Assembly (NCBI GenBank): GCA_902803185.1
Contig: CADCOV010000086.1
Coordinates: 1-9,032 of the forward strand
DNA from: an uncultured Eubacteriales bacterium
GTDB lineage: Bacteria; Bacillota; Clostridia; Peptostreptococcales; Anaerovoracaceae
Direction: 5' to 3'
Length of the DNA stretch: 9,032 nucleotides
Position numbers and translations under genes: made by a program. The first letter of the stretch is position 1, and the number at the start of each line of letters is the position of its first letter. Shown piece after piece: positions 1 through 6,757 of the stretch. The notes below the pieces were generated by a model. The model was not told the DNA's origin, ran no database searches, and worked only from the letters and a program-made list of their open reading frames with translations.

Positions 1-650
1 AGCTCCACCGGCCGTTCTTTCCGGATGTTCAGCTTCACCACGGCGGAATCCACCTTCGGCGCCGGCAGGAAGGCCTCCTTCGGCACCTCACAGACCGGCT
101 CCGCCTCGCAGTAGTAGTCCACCGCCACGGACAAAGCCCCGTAGATGCGGCCCCCCGGCGGGGCCAGGACCCGCTCCGCGACCTCCTTCTGCATCATGAC
201 GACGATGCTCTCCGCCGGGACGCCGCCCTCCAGCAGCGCCATCAGGATCGGGGTCGTGATATAGTACGGCAGGTTCCCGATGATCTTCGTCCTCTCGCAG
301 CCCGACGCCGCGATGATGCCCTTGAGGTCTGTCTTCAGGACGTCCTCGTTGATGACCTCCACGTTGCCGAACTCCGCCAGGGTCTCCCCCAGCACCGGGA
401 TCAGCCGGTGGTCCAGCTCGATGGCGCAGACCTTCCGGGCCAGCGGCGCCTCCTCCCGGGTCAGCACGCCGAAGCCCGGCCCGATCTCGATGACCAGGTC
501 CTCCTCCCCGATGTCTGCCGCCTCGATGATCGCGTCGATCACCGCCTTGTCGGTCAGGAAGTTCTGTCCCAGGCTCTTCGCGTTGTGGAATCCGTATTTC
601 TTCCGGATGTAGTTGATGCCCTGCGGCGTGTACAGTTCCAGTCTTTCCAA
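1..650 (-). CDS. rsmA: 16S rRNA dimethyladenosine transferase RsmA (KsgA), C-terminus cut off by the window edge
   Basis: RsmA dimethylates two adjacent adenines near the 3' end of 16S rRNA using S-adenosylmethionine, late in small-subunit assembly. The first 216 residues are present; the family is usually about 280-290, so the C-terminal helical domain lies outside the window. Visible motifs: KSLGQNFL (residues 25-32), SAM motif I EIGPGFG (55-61), acidic residue E78 after strand 2, D103 in the NEDVL segment, and the catalytic NLPYYIT loop (126-132). The proline-rich FLPAPKVDSAVV stretch typical of the family follows near residue 200. There is no nearby ATG. I chose the TTG at 650-648, giving MERLELYTPQG, which fits family N-termini. 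The AGAGGA just before it is too close for an ideal ribosome site. An in-frame TTG at 689, inside rnmV, would add an unlikely basic stretch. The gene follows rnmV after 13 nt, the usual rnmV-rsmA pairing. Confidence 0.95.
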   Translation of the reverse strand, partial: MERLELYTPQGINYIRKKYGFHNAKSLGQNFLTDKAVIDAIIEAADIGEEDLVIEIGPGFGVLTREEAPLARKVCAIELDHRLIPVLGETLAEFGNVEVINEDVLKTDLKGIIAASGCERTKIIGNLPYYITTPILMALLEGGVPAESIVVMMQKEVAERVLAPPGGRIYGALSVAVDYYCEAEPVCEVPKEAFLPAPKVDSAVVKLNIRKERPVE

Positions 651-663
651 ATCCTCTGCGGCC

Positions 664-1218
664 TTACAGGCGGGCCGCCGCCTCTTCAAAAGCCTCCCTG
701 GTGACGCCGAAGTCGTTCAGCCTCTTCAGGAAGGTCCTGCTGTTGCTATAACCGATGCCGAGGGCCCTGCCCAGCGTCTCCCGCCGTTCCCTGGCCCCCT
801 CGCCGCCGGCGAGCCCGTATCGGACAAGGTCCGCCGTCGTGAAGGTCTCATGCCGCTCCTCCACCGTCCCGTGGGCCAGGGTGAGCGCCCGGAGGATGTC
901 TTCCGGCGCCGCGTTCTCGATGCCGATGTCCCCCTTCTTCTCCGCCAGGTCCCGGGTCAGGAAGGCCTGCTTCGCCTCCGGGAACCGCTCCGTCACCCTG
1001 CGGCGGATCATCTCCCCCGCGTGGTCCGGGTCCGTCAAAACGATCAGTCCCCTGCTCCTGTAGGCAGCCTCCAGTTTTTCCCATGTGCGGCCGCTGATCC
1101 CGTATCCGTGGGTCTCGATGGTCACCGCTTCCACCGCGGCGAGCACCGCCGCCGTGTCGTCACGGCCCTCCACCACGATGGCCTCCCGGATCCCGGGCCT
1201 CTGATCCGCCTTCGTCAT
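664..1218 (-). CDS. rnmV: Ribonuclease M5 (5S rRNA maturase)
   Basis: RNase M5 cleaves both strands of the precursor helix to produce mature 5S rRNA in Firmicutes, normally with ribosomal protein L18 bound. The 184-residue product matches the family size. The TOPRIM domain occupies roughly residues 10-100: the catalytic glutamate is in VVEGRDDT (E17) and the metal-binding DxD is in LTDPDHAGE (D63, D65), followed by a conserved GIENAAPED segment (99-107). The C-terminal domain carries the characteristic LGRALGIGYSNSRTFLKRL region (149-167). The start ATG overlaps the stop of the upstream septum gene as ATGA, indicating translational coupling, and rsmA follows after 13 nt. In many Firmicutes tatD precedes rnmV; here a divisome gene does instead. 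Confidence 0.96.
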   Translation of the reverse strand: MTKADQRPGIREAIVVEGRDDTAAVLAAVEAVTIETHGYGISGRTWEKLEAAYRSRGLIVLTDPDHAGEMIRRRVTERFPEAKQAFLTRDLAEKKGDIGIENAAPEDILRALTLAHGTVEERHETFTTADLVRYGLAGGEGARERRETLGRALGIGYSNSRTFLKRLNDFGVTREAFEEAAARL

Positions 1219-1760
1219 TCGTCTTCTCCCGTCTCCGGCTCTCCGGCCTCCTCCGGCTCCGTCGCCTCTTCGCCGGACGCCTCTTCACCGGACTCCTCTT
1301 CACCGGACTCCTCCGCCGGGGCCTCTCCATCCTCTGCAGGTGCCTCTTCATCCGGGGCCGGTTCCTCCGCAGGCGCCTCGTCCGAAGCCTCCTCCGAATC
1401 CGCCTCCTTCTGGGCGTCGGCCTCCTCCTGCAGGATCTCCTGCTCCTCCTGTTCGACCTCCTCCGAACGCTTCTCGTCCAGCACGAACAGGACCTCGCCA
1501 GGCTTGATCATCCGAAGCTGCTTGCGGGCCTGCTCCTCGATGTATTCCAGGTCGTCGATGCTCTTGAGCTCCGCCTGCAGGTCGGACTTCTCCTGTTCCA
1601 GCATGGCGTTCTCCTTCTCCAGCTCGCTCTTCTCCAGGTGCAGGCCGATGATGGTCTTCACCGAGACCGCGCCGACGCCGACCAAAACGACGACGATGAG
1701 CGCGAGGACGAGCCGGACGACGTTCACCCGTTTCTTTTTCCTTCCGTTTCTCTCAGCCAT
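1215..1760 (-). CDS. FtsB/DivIC-family septum initiator with a long acidic C-terminal tail
   Basis: This is a bitopic membrane protein of the FtsB/DivIC family, which in other bacteria forms a complex with FtsL and FtsQ/DivIB to activate septal peptidoglycan synthesis. The 181-residue product has a basic cytoplasmic N-terminus (RKKKR, 7-11), one membrane helix (about 14-36), a heptad-like coiled coil (about 40-72), and the family's conserved YIEEQARKQLRMIKPGEV segment (73-90). Homologues usually end near here, at 95-130 residues. This one continues for about 85 residues, almost entirely Glu, Ala, Pro, Ser, Gly and Asp: 40 of residues 99-181 are acidic and only one is a lysine. By topology the tail is outside the membrane. 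The ATG lies inside the end of the upstream DnaD-domain gene (37-nt overlap) after GAGGCGGAGAA. I cannot decide between FtsB and DivIC naming, so no symbol is given. Confidence 0.85.
   Translation of the reverse strand: MAERNGRKKKRVNVVRLVLALIVVVLVGVGAVSVKTIIGLHLEKSELEKENAMLEQEKSDLQAELKSIDDLEYIEEQARKQLRMIKPGEVLFVLDEKRSEEVEQEEQEILQEEADAQKEADSEEASDEAPAEEPAPDEEAPAEDGEAPAEESGEEESGEEASGEEATEPEEAGEPETGEDE
1265..1309. repeat. Three tandem 15-bp units within the acidic tail coding region
   Basis: On the plus strand the unit is CCTCTTCRCCGGACK, at 1265-1279, 1280-1294 and 1295-1309. The second and third copies are identical, and the first differs at two positions (one of them the last base). The unit is a multiple of three, so copy-number change keeps the frame. 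It encodes the repeated Glu/Ser-Gly-Glu-Glu pattern at about residues 151-165 of the septum initiator. Flanking sequence continues similar but degenerate GAGGAG-type codons on the coding strand. Confidence 0.8.
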
Positions 1761-3013
1761 TTCTCCGCCTCAGCCATTCTGGTCTCGATGCAGGTGCACC
1801 GTTCCCCCATATCCGTGATCCCCGTGTCGTTGCATTTGCTGCAGTTGTATTTGACGTCCGTGTAGTCCATGTCGTAGTCGTTTTCGGTCAGGATGACGGC
1901 CCGGTCCACGTTGAGCTTTTCCATCTCCTCGTTCAGCCGCCGGCCGCTGCCCTTGGCGCCGTTCAGGATCAAAGCCCTTGAGAGCTCCGTCCCCAGCTCC
2001 TGGATCTTGTTGTCGATCTCCTCGATCTCAGGAAGCTTGCGGTAGATCTCCCTGCGGCGCTCCTCCGCTTCCTTCTCCGCCTTGTGCCGCAGATAGTCGT
2101 AGTAGCGGTTCAGCACGGCGAGGGTCACCGGCTTGCGGTCGTTCACGTCCCGCTTCTGCTCCCTGGCCTCCGCCTTCCAGCCCCGGAGCACGCCGTCCAC
2201 GTACTTCAGGTTCGGGTTGGAGATGCCCGCCGTCTTGGCGCAGGCCTCCAGCACCCGGTCCATGTGGTAGCCCATCTCCCCGAACCAGCTGTCCATCAAA
2301 GCCATCTCCGCTTCGGACGGGTTCCGGGAGAAGCCTAAGGCCTTCATGACCCGGCGGTAATTGTTGAATCTCTGGTCGTTCTCCTCCAGGTGGTCCGCCA
2401 CCGCGTCCGCGGTGCGGAGCCCCTTCTGGGACCAACTCTCCATCACCCGGTTGATGTAACGGAAGCTGGTCTTGCCGCTGCCGGCACAGTAATCCACGCC
2501 GAGCTCGATGACCTCCGGCGGCAGGCCCAGGTCCTCCGCCCAGCCGATCACCTGCTCCATCTCCGTGCTGGAGAGGGTCCTGCCCAGCTTCTTCTCCAGG
2601 GCGCGCATCAGCTCCTTGACCGCCTCGCTGCCGAAGACGCTCTTCTGCTCCGGCGCCTCGGCGGCCTCCGGCGCTTCCGCGTCCTCTCCGCCGCCGCCGT
2701 AGAGCTGCTCCTTCAGGCTCAGGAACTCCACGCTGAAGTTCATCTTGCCCTCGCCGTCCAGATAGTGGCGGCGGACAGCTCCCATGTTTTCCCAGTATTC
2801 CCAGGCCTCCAGGATCCGCTCCTCCACGAGCCCCAGCTGGGCGGCCATGTTCCGGTCGGACAGGGCCCTGCCCGTCTCCGCGTAGAGGCGCGCGTAAAGA
2901 TAGACCTTCACGAAATCGCCCGGCGCGGACGGAAGGAACTCGTTGAGAAAGATGTTCTCGATCGGCGTATCGCCGAGATAGATGTCCTTCGCTTTAGATC
3001 TGATATACTCCAT
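1724..3013 (-). CDS. DnaD-domain replication protein fused to a DnaI/DnaC-like N-terminal zinc region, no ATPase domain
   Basis: Probable primosome or helicase-loading protein, 429 residues. Residues 1-107 look like a winged-helix N-terminal region (DnaB/DnaD type), followed by a Gly/Glu/Ala/Pro linker (106-124). Two DnaD-type helical domains follow: about 128-205, with the signature SFRYINRVMESW (183-194), and about 217-281, ending LKYVDGVLRGW (269-279). Residues about 310-420 resemble the N-terminal part of the clostridial loader DnaC (B. subtilis DnaI): a charged helix, REIYRKLPEIEEIDNKI (321-337), and a four-cysteine motif CSKCNDTGITDMGERCTC (C391, C394, C406, C408), likely zinc-binding. 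In standard loaders an AAA+ ATPase comes next; here the protein stops 21 residues later, and the next gene already overlaps by 37 nt. It starts 27 nt after dnaB. Domain assignments are from pattern recognition; the DnaD call is firm, the DnaC-like call is good but unproven. Confidence 0.85.
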   Translation of the reverse strand: MEYIRSKAKDIYLGDTPIENIFLNEFLPSAPGDFVKVYLYARLYAETGRALSDRNMAAQLGLVEERILEAWEYWENMGAVRRHYLDGEGKMNFSVEFLSLKEQLYGGGGEDAEAPEAAEAPEQKSVFGSEAVKELMRALEKKLGRTLSSTEMEQVIGWAEDLGLPPEVIELGVDYCAGSGKTSFRYINRVMESWSQKGLRTADAVADHLEENDQRFNNYRRVMKALGFSRNPSEAEMALMDSWFGEMGYHMDRVLEACAKTAGISNPNLKYVDGVLRGWKAEAREQKRDVNDRKPVTLAVLNRYYDYLRHKAEKEAEERRREIYRKLPEIEEIDNKIQELGTELSRALILNGAKGSGRRLNEEMEKLNVDRAVILTENDYDMDYTDVKYNCSKCNDTGITDMGERCTCIETRMAEAEKWLRETEGKRNG

Positions 3014-3040
3014 CGTCTTTCCCTACCCCTTGGACACGGC

Positions 3041-4357
3041 CTAGGCCATGTCGCTGAATTTCGTATAACGCCCGATCCAGGTCAGCTTGACCACGCCGGT
3101 CTCGCCGCTCCTGTTCTTGGCGATGTTGACCTCGCAGACGCCCGGGCTCTCGCTCTCTTCCTTCGTGTAATAGTCGTCACGATAGAGGAACATGACCATG
3201 TCCGCGTCCTGCTCGATGGAGCCGGACTCTCTCAGGTCGGAGAGCTGCGGCCGGTGGTCCTGCCTGAGCTCCGGCGCGCGGGACAGCTGGGACAGCACCA
3301 CGACCGGCACTTCCAGCTCCCTGGCCAGGAGCTTGAGGTATCTGGACAGCTTGCTGATCTCCTGCTGGCGGCTCTCGGACTTGCCCTCCGCGCTCATCAG
3401 CTGCAGGTAGTCCAGCACCACCAGGTCCAGGCCGTACTCCGCCTTCATCCGGCGGCATTTGTTCTTCATCTCCATGACGGAGATGCCCGGCGTATCGTCG
3501 ATGGTGATGTTCGCCTTGGACAACGTGTCCACCGCCAGGTTGATGTTCTGCCAGTCGCTGCGCTCGATCTTGCCGGTCTTCAGCTTGCTGAGCTCCACCT
3601 TGGACTCCATAGAGAGGAGCCTCTGGCCCAGCTGGGCCTTGGACATCTCCAGGTTGAAGATGATCACGCTGGCCCCCGCCTTCTTGGCGGCGTTCAAAGC
3701 GATGTTCAGGGCGAAGGCGCTCTTGCCCATGGCCGGCCTGGCCGCGATGATATACAGCTCCGACTTCTGGAACCCGCTGGTCATCTCGTCGAACTGCTTG
3801 AAGCCCGACGGGATGCCGGTCAGATTGCCGTCCGCCTTGATGGCCTGGTCGATCATCTCGATGTTCTCCAGCATCACGTCCTTGATGTGGGCGTAGTCGC
3901 TCTTCTGCTGCTTCTGGGCGATCTCAAAGATCCGCTGCTCCGCGTGGTCCAGGATCTCGGAGGTGTCCTGCCCCTCGTCAAAGCTCTTCTCTTTGATGTC
4001 GTCCGCCGCCATGATCAGACGGCGCAGGGCCGCCTTCTCGGCGACGATCTGCGCATAGCCTGCGGCGTTGATGGCGGATGGGACGGTGGACGGAAGGGAT
4101 GCCACGTAAACACGGCCCCCTGCCACCTCCAGGCTGCCACGCTTTTTCAGCTCGTCGCAGACCGTGACGATGTCCACGGATACGCTCTGCCGGAACAGCT
4201 CCAGGATCGCCTCGTAGATCTCCCTGTGGGCCGCGTCGTAGAAGTCGTCCGGTGTGACGATCTCCAGCACGTCCGCCAGGGCGTCCTTGTTCAGCATCGC
4301 GGCGCCCAGCGTGGACTGTTCCGCGTCTCGATTGTGTGGAGGGATTCTCTCAGCCAT
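3041..4357 (-). CDS. dnaB: Replicative DNA helicase DnaB (B. subtilis DnaC)
   Basis: This is the hexameric 5'-3' helicase that unwinds DNA ahead of the replisome. The 438 residues are normal for the family. The N-terminal domain (about 1-150) starts with IPPHNRDAEQSTLGAAML. The RecA-like C-terminal domain has Walker A ARPAMGKSAFAL (206-217; K212), the FNLEMS segment (234-239), Walker B VVLDYLQL (313-320; D316), the LSQLSR loop (355-360), and the arginine-finger region KNRSGETG (414-421; R416). No key residue is missing and no intein is present. The ATG at 4357 follows rplI by 7 nt, and the TGAGG that includes the rplI stop serves as ribosome site, implying coupling. The B. subtilis gene of the same function is called dnaC, a naming trap when reading the neighbouring loader-like gene. 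Confidence 0.97.
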   Translation of the reverse strand: MAERIPPHNRDAEQSTLGAAMLNKDALADVLEIVTPDDFYDAAHREIYEAILELFRQSVSVDIVTVCDELKKRGSLEVAGGRVYVASLPSTVPSAINAAGYAQIVAEKAALRRLIMAADDIKEKSFDEGQDTSEILDHAEQRIFEIAQKQQKSDYAHIKDVMLENIEMIDQAIKADGNLTGIPSGFKQFDEMTSGFQKSELYIIAARPAMGKSAFALNIALNAAKKAGASVIIFNLEMSKAQLGQRLLSMESKVELSKLKTGKIERSDWQNINLAVDTLSKANITIDDTPGISVMEMKNKCRRMKAEYGLDLVVLDYLQLMSAEGKSESRQQEISKLSRYLKLLARELEVPVVVLSQLSRAPELRQDHRPQLSDLRESGSIEQDADMVMFLYRDDYYTKEESESPGVCEVNIAKNRSGETGVVKLTWIGRYTKFSDMA

Positions 4358-4364
4358 GTCTGCC

Positions 4365-4808
4365 TCAGCCTTCTACGACGACGCTCAGCCTGCCTTTGAC
4401 GTCCTGGTACAGCTTGATCTCCACCTCAAAGTTCCCGACGCTCTTGATCGGGCCCGCCATGTTGATCTGCTTCTTGTCCAGGTTCATCTTGAGCTGCTCC
4501 TTCGCGGCCTCCGCCACGTCCTTGGAGGTGATGGAACCGAAGAGCTTGCCGCCCTCGCCGGCCTTGCAGTGGAGGACGACCTTCTTGTCCTTGAGCTCCT
4601 CGGCGGTCTTCTCCGCCGCCGCTCTGGCCTCCGCCGCCTTCTTTGCCTGCAGCGCCTTCTGCTTCTCCAGGCTGCGGATGTTGCCCTCCGTCGCCTCCAT
4701 GGCCAGCCCCTTCGGGATCAGGCGGTTCCTCGCGAAACCGTCGCTCACTTTGACGACCTCTCCCGCCTTGCCGGTGCCGCTAACGTCCTGTTTCAGTATG
4801 ACTATCAT
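4365..4808 (-). CDS. rplI: 50S ribosomal protein L9
   Basis: L9 binds 23S rRNA near the L1 stalk base and supports reading-frame fidelity. The 147-residue product has the expected two-domain layout: the N-terminal domain with the conserved GKAGEVVKVSDGFARNRLIP segment (13-32), a long connecting helix rich in Ala, Lys and Glu (about 41-74), and a C-terminal domain with GKLFGSITSKDVAEA (87-101). The ATG lies inside the 3' end of gdpP, overlapping by 29 nt, and is preceded by AGGAGAAGAAAG. The order gdpP-rplI-dnaB is a conserved Firmicutes arrangement. Nothing unusual is seen in the protein. Confidence 0.97.
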   Translation of the reverse strand: MIVILKQDVSGTGKAGEVVKVSDGFARNRLIPKGLAMEATEGNIRSLEKQKALQAKKAAEARAAAEKTAEELKDKKVVLHCKAGEGGKLFGSITSKDVAEAAKEQLKMNLDKKQINMAGPIKSVGNFEVEIKLYQDVKGRLSVVVEG

Positions 4809-6567
4809 CTTTCTTCTCCTTGTACAGCTGTTCCAATATCTTATCGATCATCTCCTGCGGCGTCCGGTCGGTGCACTGGGCGCCGGCGGTGGTCAGATGG
4901 CCGCCTCCGCCGAGCTTTTCCACCAGGACCTGGACGTTGACCTCGCCCAGGGAACGGGCGCTGATGCAGGTGATGCCCCGGTCGTTGACCCCTGCGACAA
5001 AGCTCGCCCGGATCCCGCCGATGTTCAGCAGCTCATCCGCGACCTGCGCGTTGATGACCTGCATATCTTCGTTGTTGCCCTCGCAGATGGAGGTGGCGAT
5101 GCCGCCCTCGTGGAATTCCGCGGCGGCGATGGCCCTGGCCCGGACCTTGAAGGTGTCCAGATCCGTCTGGAAGAACCGCTTGACCTCGGTGGTGTCCGCC
5201 CCGGCCCGCCTGAGCCAGGCCGCCGCCTCGAAGGTCCTGACGCCGGTCTTCACGGCGAAACGGTTGGTGTCCAGATAGATGCCCGCCAGCAGGGCTTCCG
5301 CCTCCAGCTTGACCAGGTTCTTGCGGCTCGGAATCACGTATTCCAGCATCTCCGTGACCAGCTCCGAAGCGGAGGAAGCGTAGGTCTCGATGTACCCTAA
5401 GGTCGCGTCCTCGATATAGGAATCGCTCCGCCGGTGATGGTCGATGACGACGATCCGGTTGGTCTTCTTCAGCAGGTCCGGCGCCTCGATGTAGGTCGGC
5501 CGCTGGGTATCCACCACGACCACCAGAGAGTTCTCATCGGCGATCTCCCGGGCCTTGTCGGTGGAGATGATGTCGTAGACCTGGGTCGCCCGGACCTGAT
5601 CGTACAGCGCCCGCAGGGAATCCGGCACCTCGTCGATGACGATGTGGGCCTGGGTGCCCCGGGTCATGCAGATCCGATAGATGCCCAGCGCCGCGCCGAA
5701 GGCGTCCATGTCCGCGTGCCGGTGGCCCATGATCAAAACCTCGTGGGCCTGGTCGACCAGTTTCCCCAGCGCCAAAGCGATGATCCTGGACTTGCCCTTG
5801 CTCCCTTTGTCGATGGACTGGGTCTTGCCGCCGAAGTAGCGGATATCCTCGTCCTCCTTGACCACCGCCTGGTCGCCGCCCCGGCCCAGGGCCAGGTCCA
5901 GCGCCGCTATGGCGAATTCCTTGGTCTCCGCGATGGTTTTGCCGCCCACTCCGATGCCCATGGAGAGGGTCAGCGGGAAGTCCGCCCCGGTGGAGATGGC
6001 TCTCACCTCATCCAGGATCGCGAATTTGCCGCGGATCATCTCCTCCAGCCTGGCGCCGTGGAAGTAGATGGAGTAGAGGGTGTCCTTGACCTTCTCGATG
6101 GAGCCGTCCCGCTCCGACGCCCATTTCCTGATCATCTTGTCCACCTGGCCGGTGACGGAGATGCCGGTCTCCGGGGAGACGGTGTCCGTGAACTCGTCGT
6201 AGTTGTCGATGTTGATCCGGCAGATGATGATCCGTTCCGCGTCGTAGCGCATCTTCAGCTCTTCGTAGCCGGAGACGTCCCGGAAGAAGACGATGCTCAT
6301 GCCGTCCTCGCCGGTCGGCTCCTTGTCCGCCAGCAAAACGAACTTGCGGCCGTTCCGCTCGATGACGAACTCCCGGTCCTCCTCGGTGACCAGGTCCTTG
6401 ATCCGGACGCCGGTCAAAGCGAAGAAGTCCGCTCCGTCGATGTCCCTGTACAGGAACACCTTCCCCATGTGTTCGTTCGTCTTTATGATCTTTCCGGATT
6501 CGCTCACCACACACATCGGGATCGGGATGTGGGAGCTGATGATCCTGTCGATGATTCTCTTTCTCAT
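4780..6567 (-). CDS. gdpP: GdpP-type DHH/DHHA1 phosphodiesterase (c-di-AMP hydrolase) lacking N-terminal membrane segments
   Basis: GdpP enzymes hydrolyse cyclic di-AMP to pApA and so set levels of a messenger that controls potassium and osmolyte transport. The protein is 595 residues from the ATG at 6567: a PAS domain (about 10-100), a degenerate GGDEF domain (about 110-240, ending with GRGGDQAVV), then the DHH domain with GHRHADMD (281-288), VVVVDTQ (349-355), IDHH (375-378) and YLDTNRF (431-437), and a DHHA1 domain with GGGGHLTTAGAQ (553-564). All expected metal ligands are visible. Characterised GdpP proteins, about 650-660 residues, begin with two transmembrane helices; here the PAS domain begins almost at once, so the enzyme should be cytosolic. 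An in-frame TTG at 6603 would add only 12 non-membrane residues and has no good ribosome site. The stop overlaps rplI. Confidence 0.92.
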   Translation of the reverse strand: MRKRIIDRIISSHIPIPMCVVSESGKIIKTNEHMGKVFLYRDIDGADFFALTGVRIKDLVTEEDREFVIERNGRKFVLLADKEPTGEDGMSIVFFRDVSGYEELKMRYDAERIIICRINIDNYDEFTDTVSPETGISVTGQVDKMIRKWASERDGSIEKVKDTLYSIYFHGARLEEMIRGKFAILDEVRAISTGADFPLTLSMGIGVGGKTIAETKEFAIAALDLALGRGGDQAVVKEDEDIRYFGGKTQSIDKGSKGKSRIIALALGKLVDQAHEVLIMGHRHADMDAFGAALGIYRICMTRGTQAHIVIDEVPDSLRALYDQVRATQVYDIISTDKAREIADENSLVVVVDTQRPTYIEAPDLLKKTNRIVVIDHHRRSDSYIEDATLGYIETYASSASELVTEMLEYVIPSRKNLVKLEAEALLAGIYLDTNRFAVKTGVRTFEAAAWLRRAGADTTEVKRFFQTDLDTFKVRARAIAAAEFHEGGIATSICEGNNEDMQVINAQVADELLNIGGIRASFVAGVNDRGITCISARSLGEVNVQVLVEKLGGGGHLTTAGAQCTDRTPQEMIDKILEQLYKEKKDDSHTETGR

Positions 6568-6572
6568 GATAA

Positions 6573-6576
6573 CCTC
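6573..6576 (-). promoter_or_regulatory. Ribosome binding site that fixes the gdpP start
   Basis: GAGG on the minus strand, five bases before the ATG at 6567-6565. It supports the 595-residue start over the upstream TTG at 6603-6601, which has only AT-rich promoter-proximal sequence before it. Confidence 0.75.
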
Positions 6577-6611
6577 GCCGCTTGCTAACTGAGGATATAA
6601 CAAGCCAACTT

Positions 6612-6640
6612 ATTATACCATAGAATGGTTGTTTCGTTAA
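6612..6640 (-). promoter_or_regulatory. Sigma-A promoter of the gdpP-rplI-dnaB operon
   Basis: On the minus strand, TTAACG (6640-6635) and a perfect TATAAT (6617-6612) are separated by 17 bp. TGG immediately before the TATAAT makes it an extended -10 (TGnTATAAT). This leaves a leader of roughly 40 nt before the gdpP start. It is the only good promoter I see ahead of the seven co-directional genes down to rsmA. Confidence 0.8.
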
Positions 6641-6652
6641 ATGCAATTTTCG

Positions 6653-6694
6653 GTGGGGCGTCCTTCCGTTCCATCATGGTCACAGACGCCCCGC
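6653..6694. repeat. Inverted repeat between the parB terminator and the gdpP promoter
   Basis: GGGGCGTC at 6655-6662 pairs with GACGCCCC at 6685-6692 (8 of 8). The pairing extends by a possible T-G and a G-C pair on the outside, with a 22-nt loop. The loop holds the small CCATCATGG palindrome (6671-6679). No T-tract follows on either strand, so it is not an obvious intrinsic terminator. It could be an operator or an antitermination or pausing structure; function unknown. Confidence 0.5.
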
Positions 6695-6697
6695 GCA

Positions 6698-6733
6698 ACG
6701 AAAACGGGCCGCGCGAAATTCGCTCGACCCGTT
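6698..6733 (-). terminator. Intrinsic terminator of the parA-parB operon
   Basis: On the minus strand the transcript reads AACGGGUCGAGCG, a five-base loop AAUUU, then CGCGCGGCCCGUU. The 13-position stem has one G-U wobble and one mismatch. It runs directly into UUUUCGUU. It lies about 42 nt past the parB stop codon and separates the par operon from the gdpP promoter. Confidence 0.75.
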
Positions 6734-6757
6734 GAAATTCCAACGCTTATTTAAATT

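Noticed and set aside
2390..4399. A 669-codon plus-strand open frame across dnaB and the DnaD-type gene
   Set aside because: It is antisense to two genes with clear family motifs, is rich in His, Leu, Val and Arg as expected from the antisense of GC-rich coding DNA, and shows no domain. The same applies to the other long plus-strand frames at 613-1818, 5434-6588 and 7436-8647.
6565..6603. TTG at 6603 as an upstream start for gdpP
   Set aside because: It adds 12 unconserved residues with no ribosome site and lies only about 9 bp from the -10 element; the ATG at 6567 has GAGG at good spacing.
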